DNA of 64,000 bases from Endocalyx cinctus. Its lineage: Eukaryota; Ascomycota; Sordariomycetes; Amphisphaeriales; Apiosporaceae. Positions 36,558 to 46,499 of this stretch are shown here, one piece after another. The stretch is from positions 4,262,754 through 4,326,753 of the forward strand of contig BCKC01000003.1 in assembly GCA_001600455.1 (NCBI GenBank). The letters run 5' to 3'. The position numbers were made by a program, and so were the translations under genes. The stretch's first letter is position 1, and the number at the start of each line of letters is the position of its first letter. The notes beneath the pieces are model-generated. The model saw only the letters and a program-made list of their open reading frames with translations. It had not been told where the DNA came from and did no database searches.

Positions 36558-39223
36558 TTAGGAGAGATCCCAGTCCTCTCCCGCTTCATAATCCATATCG
36601 CGATCGTCGTCATTCGCCTGCACCTCTCCCTCTTCAAGATCACCCTCGACCGTGGCGCTGCTACCAGCGATACTAGTGTGATCTCCGTCCTTCGTGGCAT
36701 TTTGCTCGTCCTCTAAACCACTATGCATGAGGGTGTCGTCATCAGATGCCGTTTTTGCAGATAATAAAGATGGCGGTGGATTAGTTGCCCAAGTAAATTC
36801 GACCTTTTCATCTATCCCGGGTATAGGGTTGGTTCCTGTAGAAGCGGCAAACATGAACTTTTCCGCTGTCTTACGGTCATTAAAAGCCACGTAGGTAGCT
36901 TTCGAATCTATATATATGTTTTTGAATTCACCGACGCTCTATTTATTCATATTAGTTAATCTTCTGAAAGGGATAGAGGGTAAAACGCAGGACACTTACA
37001 AATAGGTACTGTCGTAGCGCTTCGTCTTTTTCGGGGATCTTGAAATCCACACCCGACAGTGCTACGATCTTAGGTCGATTATCCAAAGAGTACGCCGCAT
37101 AAGCGGCGTGTCTATCTGGAACAGCACCGCCACGCGCTCCATGCCCGTAGCTGCCTCGGGACGCTCTCGGCGGAAAGGTTCCGCGCCCTCGGTATCCCCT
37201 ACCGCGGCCGCGACCTCCGACGGACCAGGCAGGGACGTCATCTTGTGCATCAGGGTCAATTCCCAGCACATTTGCCTCTGCCTCGAGGGCGGCTAACTGC
37301 GCCCGGAGAGCCTCGGTCTGTGCGCTCGGTTTCTTGGCTTCGTCTCCAACTTCGGAGGACGGAGAGTCTGATTTTTCTTTCAAGTTTTTAGACGACATTT
37401 TTGCCTGAAGCTTGCGCCTCTCCTCTAACTGCCGAGAAACGAGTTCCTTCTGACGCTGTTCTAATTCTTGTCGCTGGCGCTCGATTTCTTGTCTCTTTTC
37501 AGCTCTCTCTTGATACAGCTTTTGTGCTTCCTCTTGTTTACGCTTGAACTCTTCCATATCGAAGTCTGGCTCGGTAGCAGTCTTATCCTCGGCATGATCA
37601 CCACCATTCGAGGTGCCGTTTTCCGCGAAGCTTCCATTTTTGCCTTTCTGCGTAGATTTTGCCTCGGATTCATCTTGATACCAAAAGACCTTGACGAATC
37701 GGTTATCGAAGATTACTTTGGGTGAAATGTAAGCCGCATTAGCAGATTCCCATTTGTCAAATTTGATATTAGCAACGAGACTGTGGGTCTGCAAAGAGAT
37801 CTCTTCTATATTTCCGAACTGAGAAAAGTAGGTACGAATCTCGTCCTCGCTGAAGTTTTCGGGAGGTATGTTTGAGACTACGATAGTCGTCTTCGACTTA
37901 TCGTGCACTCCTCCTACGGCAGCGTTCTGAGGTCGGCCCTTTACTCGTCGAGGCTTTTTAGACTCCCGGCGATTGGTTGATGTTCCCGCCGGAGGCACGG
38001 ATGAGTCCACGAGCGGGCGAATTGGTGCAGGTGGAGTTGGCACGACCTGACTGGCATAGTCCGGAAAAGCTAACGATGCATTATTAGGGTCGTACTCTGT
38101 TTTCATATTAGCATGCAGTCGAGTCTCAAGGTTTTTGTAGGTAGATATCTTCTCACCATCTGTAGGAGGTGGTATAAATGCAGGCATGTACATCGATTCA
38201 GACCCGTGCTCATACATGCAGTTGTTACCCCTCGAGCAGTACCCTTTCGTATCGTAGTCTCGACATCTACGTCTTTTCCTATGAGGCGTCAAGATTTGGC
38301 CCGAGTATACGGGCTGGGGGAGGTCGGAAACCGATGGTAGAGGTATTCCCATCTGCTGAAGAAGCTTGATATTCTCCATAATGCTGGCAGGGTCGATCTG
38401 CGGCATATTTGAAGCGTGTATAGGCGGCGGAAAACGAGCTGGACCGGGAGGTGGCTGGTAAGAACCTCGTTGGTTTCGAAACCTATGGGGCTCATCCTGC
38501 CTCCCGCCTCTCTGAGAAAAGGAACCTCCTCTTCGCATCTGCTTATTGGGAGGTTGTACCGAATATGACGGGGACGAAAGTATTATATCGACGTCATTAT
38601 CGTCTATATCGTTATGTAGACGTTTTCGCGATCCATTTTGTTTGAAAGAGGGCTGGGGTAAAGGAGGAAATGGACCGGATGAAGGAGGTTGAGACTGGAC
38701 TGAAATAGGAGGTCGTGGTTCGGGGTTTCGACGAGTAGAGGTAGATGGAATAGGAGGTAGAGGAGGAGCTCCCGGGAGATAGGATCGATGCTTGACAACT
38801 TGGAAAACATCATTGGTGAAAGCTGAAGCATCTATAATAATAGCAATAGATTAGAATATCTTAGATGTCGCCGAAAAGGAAACGAAAGAAGAGATCAAAT
38901 ACCTTCTCTTAAGAAGTCAGGTATCTCCTGTGCGAAGAGGCCACGAATAGTATCAGCATCACCATCGTGTCGCAAAAGAGCTAAGACATAGTCTGCGAGT
39001 ACATCGGCATCGGCGTCGGATCTAGAAAGAAATGAAATAATCAAAACATTAGCAAAATAGTAATTGATTATAGTCCCATGTATAACGATTAATAGCTAGG
39101 TAGATAATAAGAAAGGGATTAAAAAGAAGCATAGAAAATTACTGCGTAAGTTACATACGTATTGGCAAGACGGTTAACAATCCAAGCTTTGAGTAAAGAC
39201 GCGTCTTCCTCAGGAAACAGCAT
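36558..39223 (-). CDS. RBM26/27-type CCCH zinc-finger and RRM RNA-binding protein
   Basis: Relatives (human RBM26/RBM27, fission yeast Rmn1) work with the nuclear exosome adaptor machinery. Four exons are inferred: 39223-39159, 39021-38903, 38831-37000 and 36938-36558, giving 798 aa. The N-terminus, MLFPEEDASLLKAWIVNRL then SDADADVLADYVLALL, is the PWI-like fold that opens this family; it appears only after the small exons are joined. A Pro-rich region follows. A CCCH finger (C-x8-C-x5-C-x3-H) is at about 251-270. The first RRM is at about 376-444 and a Glu/Arg/Gln-rich coiled coil at about 488-540. Next come an RG-rich stretch and a second RRM-like domain at about 650-715, split by the last intron (YLF-SVGEFKNIYID). 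The C-terminus is acidic. Domain order is diagnostic; the specific role is inferred from the family. Confidence 0.88.
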
Positions 39224-40741
39224 TTTTTTTTCCCGTTCTTTATGTTGGTGAGACCATGTAAAATGCAAATATGGGATGGCTGCGGTATAATGTCAAATGA
39301 AGGTGATTATTAACAATTAAATTCTTCGGTAAGAGAAGAGAAAAGATTAAGTGTAATAAAAAAGAGACAAGGTAAAAGGTATTAAGGGAAAACACGATTA
39401 ACCATCTTCTTGTCCATCAATAATTTTGATGCAAGGCTGACAATAGATCTAGATAAGGCACGGATAATAAGTACCTGAACTTTTCTAGAATGAAGGAAAG
39501 AATTTAGCAGTAGCAGACAGGGTTTAGCTGATGGGGTAGGCTTTTGCCTCGATCAGTACAGCTTAAGCTTTAGCTACAGCCCTGAATCTACCAGGTATGT
39601 ACAGTATTAACTACTTACCTAGCTGCCTAGGTACTCGTAGTGAATAAGTACCGCTAAAGACGAAGCTTAATCCTAGTTGTTCGCCTAGATTAAGTAAGTA
39701 CCAATCCACTACGTACTTATACATCTTAGTATTCTGCAGTGCGCATATACCGGTGGACACTACACAATACCGCAGCTAGGCATGTATCATTATAGTGTAC
39801 AATACCCCATACATACCTAGGTAGTGGACGTTTACTTACCATTACATACTACCTAGGTACATACCCATTACTCCGTACTACACTACACATAGCAACACGT
39901 TGGCGGGGGAGGGGTAACCATACTATATATCCTCTTCTATTTCTCTATCTCGCTCTCGCGTTCTCTCATATCCCCACTGAATTATATAAAACTTGGAAAT
40001 CTACCTCGGCATCACCCAATTGGCATACTTATCACCATCCCATATCTCTTAAGATGCATACCTATATATATCAAGGGAAGACTCGAACAAAGGTAGTAGT
40101 TATAGATAGATAAGCATCTTCATTTTATGATCATCGAATATGACTAATCCTTCCCAATGCCTTGAACCTTGCAAAAAAAAGGAATGTTACAGAATAGCAT
40201 ATCACCTACATACATTATGAGGTCAGCAAGCAGGAACAGAGTTAAGACTGCAGAAGACTAATCTTAGAAGGCGGTGAAACCTATCTATTCACGTTCTTTT
40301 TTTAAAAAGATTAAAATATCTCTCACCTGATAAAGGTAAAGGGACAAAAAAAGAAGAAACGAAAAGAGAAGCTTGTAGGGAATGGGTCTGTTTGAATACA
40401 CGTGCAAGGAATGGATCTATCTACTAGGTGAATGCATACGATAGTGAGAGATTTACAGATATCATCCTTGAACAAACAAGAAACGTATATATTCATCTAT
40501 AAGTAGCTTTAAAGACTTTAAGAACTTAAAAAGACTTTTTTCCCACTTTGTCGTTCGTATTCCTTGAATCACCAAATCACATCGCCTACCTGTTGATATA
40601 TTTATTAATCGGTCATTTACCCAGTAAGTGTAGCAAACAAGATCCATTTAGTACAATTTGATCAATATACTAAAAAAAAAAAATATACTACAGGATTCTT
40701 CTATCCCGTGTGTAACTCAACAAAAATATCAATCAGCCAAC
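39224..40741. other. Divergent upstream region of RBM26-like gene and HIS2
   Basis: About 1.5 kb, AT-rich, with a dense cluster of TACCTAGGTA/TACTTACC palindromic words at 39.6-39.86 kb. No credible coding sequence. No clear TGACTC-type general amino-acid control site was seen upstream of the histidine gene. Confidence 0.55.
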
Positions 40742-41793
40742 ATGGCCTTCACCATGCATTCCCACTCGGGACAGTTCTGTCCCGGCCACGCCAAAGACCA
40801 GCTCGAGGAAGTCATCCAGCACGCCATCAGCCTAGGCTACACCATGATGGGTCTAACCGAGCATATGCCACGCACCGAGCTCGGAGACCTATATCCGGAA
40901 GAGGTAAAATTATAAACTCAACCCCCAATATATATATATATATATATAAAGCTAACCTTCTACAAAACATTATATAGCTAGACGAACCAGAAGCTTCCCT
41001 CTCGGCTCTCCTCCCCCGCCACGAAGCTTACCTGGCCGAAGCCCGCCGCCTGCAGCGCAAATACGCCTCTCAGATCCACCTGATCGTCGGGTTCGAGGGC
41101 GAATGGATCCGGCCCGGGTACGGGTCCCTGATCCGGGACCTCGCCTCGCACCCGAGCGTCGACTACTTCATGGGCAGCCTCCACCACGTCAACGGGATCC
41201 CGATCGACTACGACGGGGACTACTACGCCAAAGCGAGGGATACCTGCTACGTTTACCCTTCTTCTTCAGAGGTAGTAAAAAAAGAAGAAGAAAAACTTAA
41301 AGCCGAGGAAAAGATGTGGGAACGCTACTACGACGAGCAGCACGAGATGCTCACCACGCTCCGCCCCCGCGTCGTCGGCCACTTCGACCTGATCCGCCTC
41401 CTCGGCTCCGACCCGGCCCGGGATCCCCGGACCTGGCCCGGCGTCTGGTCGCGCGTCGAGCGGAACCTCGCACTCGTCGCCGCGTACGGCGGCTGGCTCG
41501 AGTGCAACAGCAGCGCCCTCCGCAAAGGCTTGGCCGAGCCGTACCCGTGCCGGCTCATCGCCGAGGCCTTCCTCGCCCGCGGCGGCAAGTTCACGCTCTC
41601 GGACGATAGCCACGGCGTCGCCCAGCTCGGCACGAATTACGGGCGCGCGCTCGATTACCTGTCCGGCTTAGGCGTCGAGTCCGTTTGGTCCCTGCGGAGA
41701 GATCCGCACCCGGGAGCCGACGGGGAGAGGGCTGCGCTCGTGGAGACCGAGGTCTCGGTCGAGAGTATCAAGGCTGTTGTGAGCAAGTGGTGA
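40742..41793 (+). CDS. HIS2: Histidinol-phosphatase (PHP family)
   Basis: This enzyme removes phosphate from L-histidinol phosphate, the penultimate stage of histidine synthesis. Exons 40742-40903 and 40978-41793 flank a 74-bp intron with an (AT)n core; the product is 325 aa. PHP-fold metal ligands are visible: the opening HSHSGQ, GLTEHMPR at about residues 37-44, FEGEW, GSLHHVNG, VGHFDLIRLL and near the end LSDDSHG. These are the motifs expected for the fungal PHP-type enzyme rather than the HAD type. The second exon is strikingly GC-rich compared with the flanks. A Lys/Glu-rich stretch (VVKKEEEKLKAEEK) replaces a surface loop. The ATG is directly followed by the metal-binding HxH motif, supporting the start. 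Confidence 0.94.
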
Positions 41794-42863
41794 ATTTAAA
41801 TGAAAATCAATTTTACGGGATGGGTGACGTGGCATACTCAAAACTAAGATAAGGTGTATAATAGCGGCATAGACAAGAAAAATGCATAAAAATGAGTGGT
41901 TCAAAAGTGGATAAAAAGGGGAAAGGCGTAATAAATGTCGAAAAGTTAGATCTCCTTTGAATATTACACTCCTATGAGATTAAAATCTAAAGTAGATGAT
42001 GTAACTCCCGAGCTACCTACGAGTATCTTCATTTCTAAAAGTGTCACAAACTAACATAATAACATATCGAGATTGGCCTATAATTGACATACACTCAAAA
42101 GAAATCTTGAGAAACAGCATGGAATATGGAATAATTTTAATTCATATTATTCTGTTTGAAGTCTGAAAAGACCTAGAAATTAATCTCTCCGGTGCCTGCC
42201 TCTAAGAATCACGCCTTGACGCCGTTATCTGCACCTGTCATGCGATAAAATGTAAGTACGTAGCGTATGCGGAGGCCAATATTTCAACTTCACCATCTTC
42301 GTCTTTTCCAAATCTTTTCACTTTCTTGACAAGCAGCTAATCGGTCATGAAAATAACAAGACATCTCGCCAGCCCTCAAAACAGAATGCTGGCGTTTTTC
42401 AATATCAATCAGACGTAGAAACGATAAGGAGAAACAAGATAGGAATGAAACTTGTGCCCCTAAAAATGCAAATAGGATATAAAATGATAAATCCTTGCCC
42501 AATAAATAAAGAAAAGAAAAAGAAAATAAATAAGTGAAAATCATCAAGGCATGCTCATTCATTAGGGGTATCGTATCATTAGGCGGAATAGCGCCGCTCT
42601 ATCTTATGGACCTCATTACACAGGCTGGAATAAACTCGCGTTTAAATGCAAGACCATGCAGTAATATGCTATGATCGATGAAAGGAGGTTGGTAAAAAAA
42701 GAAAAGGGGAAAGGGGGAAAATGAAGAAAAAAAAGGGAAAGGGAAAAGGGAAAAGACAAAGGAGAATATAATGGATATCTTATGCATCATGAGCACGTGT
42801 TTGGTCATCGTCATATAGAACTTTCCATTGATTCGAACCAGTTGACTCGCCCGCTATAAATGT
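41794..42863. other. Convergent 3' region between HIS2 and the FNIP-like gene
   Basis: Two 3' UTRs are expected here. The region is AT-rich, with a purine-rich (GAAAAAGGG) stretch at about 42.68-42.77 kb. No credible reading frame. Confidence 0.6.
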
Positions 42864-45800
42864 TCAACCATCACCGAGTTCGACGATCTCAAGCCACGAT
42901 CGAACAGCCCCACGTAAAGCGCTCTCCTTCTCCCGCATCATCTCGTATGTGACGTTTTGACTCTGGCTTTGGCTTTTGTTCTCCCGCTCGTCCGCAATCG
43001 TTTGGACAATATTTTCAAGTGCCGAGAGCACGACGGTCTTGCATTCCGAACGAGGAACCTCTAGAGTCTCGATTTGACTAATTTGGGGGACAGGCTTAGC
43101 AGAACCAGACGCCTCACTGCCACTCCTTTCTCTTCGGTTGCTGGCTGACCTGGAAGAATTCGTCGAGCTTTCTTTGCTCGTATCACCACTATGCGCGATC
43201 ACTTTTTCTACCGCGTCGATAAGGCTCTCGTCAAATGCCACCAGCACTTCCTCGTCTATTCTGTCCTCAATTGGCTGCTCGTATGGCGATAGAGCAGGTG
43301 TTAACATCGATGAGCTGTACGGATTAAGATAATGGCCTGTGCTTCGATCAGTTAACGACTTTGGTCTCACTAGCCGGCGATATCGAAGTCGCCGGATGCT
43401 GAAGTCAATAGTATTCGCCACAATAGCACTACTGACTTCAACCCACTGTTCCGTGGGCCAGTCGGCATTGAGCGAGTGCAAGTGACTGATGGGTGTCGGT
43501 TCAGCCCTCAGTGATTCACGAACTTGATCGAGAAGATCCGGCTGGGGTGGGATAGCCTGCAGCGTGAAGTCTGGGTGGAATCGTTGAAGCCATCCAGCCA
43601 CGTTGAGAGGGACATCACCGTCAATAGCGAGTCTGGAGAACTGTTCAAATCCATCCAATCCATGGCCTAATCCGTGAGTCGAAAGGTAACCGCTGCTTGA
43701 GGGTGAGCTAACGGCAGTCTCGAAAGAAGTTAGGTATTCCGGGAAGGGGACGTCAACATCTATCACTCCATCATCGGCATTGATCGAGGTCTTCACGGGA
43801 GATTCAAATGCGCCCAAAGGATCCGGTATTCTCGATTGTGCTTCATATTGTTTGGCTTCCATCCTGCTAGGGGTCATGGGCTCGTCTTGATATATGTCGT
43901 TGTCGCTGTTCTGGCCCTGCGCAGGAGAGATAATCGCATCTGCCTCTTGAACCATCTGCGAGAGTTTATCCTGTTTGCTTGCCATCACTCTTGTAGGTGA
44001 AGTTAATGGGCTCTGAAGCCCGTATGGTATGTCTAGCGTTTGTGTGGTAGCAGTGGAGTCCCTACGACGAGCACTCCATAGTCCACTTATAACGCTCCCC
44101 CATCGCGAGCTTTGACGTGAATCTGTACTTCCTTGGCTAGCATGACCTCGACTGTCGGCCCTCTTAAGTGACCGCTTCAATCCGTCAGCTGCCACACTTC
44201 CACCGCTTCCACGTCGTGTATTGCGATTTGAATCGTTTCTCTGGACAGTAGAGAAGTGAGGAACCGCTGCATCGGGCAGCACCGTGTTCGTCGTAGCCGC
44301 GCTACTTTTTCGGATATTGAGTTCACCCCCGGCCAACGGAAGATTCCCGGGTTTGAAAAACTCGGATGAGTGTCGTTCGTGGTGATGGTGATCTATACTT
44401 AAATGCGAAAGTTGTGGAGGGATATTGTTTAATGACCTGGTCGTCGCCTGGGACTGGATGCTGAAACTTCGGGTATGCGAGGCTCCCCTCGGTCCCTGTC
44501 GGCGGTTTATTCTTCTGCGCAGAGATTCTTCCTTGTTGATCGGCACTACATACGACGGTGGAGAGTGGCCAAACGCCGCAAACGAGGCCGACGTGGCCGG
44601 GCGCTGCGTACGAGGAGCTGGAAACTGCTGGTTGGCAGGGAGAAAGGCAGAAAGTAGGAAAAGAAGCCGTCTGGCTGCCATTTTATCTTTCGACACAATG
44701 ATGGTACGAGATGGCAAAGAAGTGTCCTCCTCGCTCTTGGCCTTTAGCTGCTGGAAATGGCGTTTCCGATACCAAGGAGGACTCAGAGCTTGTAACCAGT
44801 CCGTATGTGTCGCCAAAAACCCCGTCAGCAGGCTATAGAAAAAGAAGCCTTGCTCTTTACTCCCGGCCCACTTCGCAACCCATCTCGCTTCTTCTCTCCA
44901 CGGTCCCCATCGGCCTTGACCCGTCACAACCCTTGTAGCTCGGAGACCGGTCACCACCCGAACTTTTGCACTATCCACTTCCCTGATAATATTCTGCTCT
45001 GACATCAGAGAGTTTGGAGGTAACGTTACGAGTTTTGCGTATGTTTTTGGCTGCTTCACCTGAGATGCATCTGAACCTCGCCGACTATGGATCGATGTGG
45101 TTCGCATGACCTGGGCCGAAGTGGTGGAGGGGTGGGGATCCGGGGCAGACTGGTCAGCTTGCTTTAGCATCGGAAACAAAGTACAAGCAACGACCGATTG
45201 CAGATGAGTGAGAGTTCTCATAATAATATCCCAGTGCTGCGTAATAACATCCATGCGGTCTTCTACATCGGCACTATAAGTTGACTCGAACGATTCCGAG
45301 CCGTATCCCGAGCCAACCATGGTCCAGCCTGACCTTCGAGCGGATCCATAAGAGGACGGGAACGCATCCGGCTCGGTATAGGAATTAGATGTTCTGAAAG
45401 TTGACTTCGGTGTGGTGGTAGTGTTGTTAGAAGGGGAAGGGAGCTGGAGCACGAGGGCGACAGCGTACATCGGTGTCCTTTTCGGTATAGGCTTCGGTTT
45501 CTTCTTCTTAGGTTTCGACTCGTCTAGGGAATAAGGAAACGGAAACTCTCCGCTACTCTCGGAAATCGGACCATGGGCTGATCCGCCGGTACCCGGGCTG
45601 TCGGCATCGTCGGTGGGTAAGTTCACGGGAAACAAGCGAGTTACGAGGATTTTGTTGCGCTCCGCCTGTCTAGATGGTGTTGAAGAAGTCGCGGCTTGCG
45701 GATTCGCCGTCTCCGACGTGAAAGATTGCGCTAGCCTGCTCGAGCGCATACTCGACCTCCCTATAGATCCGCGGCCATCAACAATATTGGTACTAGATAG

Positions 45801-46499
45801 CGCGGATGCTTTTTGATCGCTTGGTATGATGTGCACTTTGGTTGATGTCCCTTTATAGGCCATCACTTCGGTATTAGCAAATATGCAGCTTGAGAAGCTG
45901 GCGAGTTCTTCTCGATATTCTCTGACTGCGCGCTGCGAATCAGATTCAGCAGAATTGTAGATACGTGACTGCATGGACCCTCGTCTGTCGAAGGCGCCTT
46001 GCCGAGATTGGGGGCTCCCAGGCTGAATAATAAGCGGCTTCGACGAGGGTTGCCCTTGCCCTACGCTGCCCTTTCTCGATGACGGAGGGTATCGTCGAGG
46101 ATCCTGGGCGAGAGACTGCTGCGAAGTCGCACCTGATATCGGTGATCGATCAGAAGGGGACGTAGGCTGAATAGCGTGGCTATCGAATAATACGGAAGGA
46201 TTAACAGAGGCTAAACTATCTTGCATTATGATGACGCGAACGTCACGCGCATCAATATCAAGATCTGCATCGTAGTCGAAACCGCTCGCCTGGGAGGATG
46301 AAGGTAGTACCGACGTGGTTGGCAGGGGAAATAATTGATCTTGGCGATGATAGAGTGCATGAGTATCCGGGAATAAGAGGCTGCGAGTATGAATCTCTTC
46401 CTGGATAGACTCCGGCGGCGCTCGGAAGTTGGAGGTGCTCCCATGAAAAGCCGGGTCTCCGGCCGTCCCAGACGTTAGGTTGAAAAGCTTGCCCAACAT
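42864..46499 (-). CDS. Folliculin-interacting protein family (FNIP/Lst4-like)
   Basis: FNIP/Lst4 proteins pair with folliculin/Lst7 as a GAP complex for Rag/Gtr GTPases and tie amino-acid status to TORC1 at the vacuole. A single uninterrupted exon encodes 1211 aa from MLGKLFNL; an ATG eight codons upstream is also in frame but less like relatives. N-terminal motifs EEIHTRSLLFPDTHALY, VRVIIMQDS and FSSCIFANTEVMAYKGTSTKVH match the FNIP longin-type domain. A DENN-like middle includes KILVTRLFP, MYAVALVLQLP, RTLTHLQSVV and QGFFFYSLLTGFLATHTDWLQ, followed by SRTIIVSKDKMAARRLLFLLS. A long Ser/Arg-rich disordered segment follows. A C-terminal part ends near SSAIVANTIDFSIRRLRYRRL and a coiled acidic tail. 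The function is taken from the family. Confidence 0.82.
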   Translation of the reverse strand: MLGKLFNLTSGTAGDPAFHGSTSNFRAPPESIQEEIHTRSLLFPDTHALYHRQDQLFPLPTTSVLPSSSQASGFDYDADLDIDARDVRVIIMQDSLASVNPSVLFDSHAIQPTSPSDRSPISGATSQQSLAQDPRRYPPSSRKGSVGQGQPSSKPLIIQPGSPQSRQGAFDRRGSMQSRIYNSAESDSQRAVREYREELASFSSCIFANTEVMAYKGTSTKVHIIPSDQKASALSSTNIVDGRGSIGRSSMRSSRLAQSFTSETANPQAATSSTPSRQAERNKILVTRLFPVNLPTDDADSPGTGGSAHGPISESSGEFPFPYSLDESKPKKKKPKPIPKRTPMYAVALVLQLPSPSNNTTTTPKSTFRTSNSYTEPDAFPSSYGSARRSGWTMVGSGYGSESFESTYSADVEDRMDVITQHWDIIMRTLTHLQSVVACTLFPMLKQADQSAPDPHPSTTSAQVMRTTSIHSRRGSDASQVKQPKTYAKLVTLPPNSLMSEQNIIREVDSAKVRVVTGLRATRVVTGQGRWGPWREEARWVAKWAGSKEQGFFFYSLLTGFLATHTDWLQALSPPWYRKRHFQQLKAKSEEDTSLPSRTIIVSKDKMAARRLLFLLSAFLPANQQFPAPRTQRPATSASFAAFGHSPPSYVVPINKEESLRRRINRRQGPRGASHTRSFSIQSQATTRSLNNIPPQLSHLSIDHHHHERHSSEFFKPGNLPLAGGELNIRKSSAATTNTVLPDAAVPHFSTVQRNDSNRNTRRGSGGSVAADGLKRSLKRADSRGHASQGSTDSRQSSRWGSVISGLWSARRRDSTATTQTLDIPYGLQSPLTSPTRVMASKQDKLSQMVQEADAIISPAQGQNSDNDIYQDEPMTPSRMEAKQYEAQSRIPDPLGAFESPVKTSINADDGVIDVDVPFPEYLTSFETAVSSPSSSGYLSTHGLGHGLDGFEQFSRLAIDGDVPLNVAGWLQRFHPDFTLQAIPPQPDLLDQVRESLRAEPTPISHLHSLNADWPTEQWVEVSSAIVANTIDFSIRRLRYRRLVRPKSLTDRSTGHYLNPYSSSMLTPALSPYEQPIEDRIDEEVLVAFDESLIDAVEKVIAHSGDTSKESSTNSSRSASNRRERSGSEASGSAKPVPQISQIETLEVPRSECKTVVLSALENIVQTIADERENKSQSQSQNVTYEMMREKESALRGAVRSWLEIVELGDG

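Noticed and set aside
44425..44838. 137-codon plus-strand frame within the FNIP-like gene
   Set aside because: Antisense shadow; the minus-strand frame has family motifs and runs for 1211 codons.
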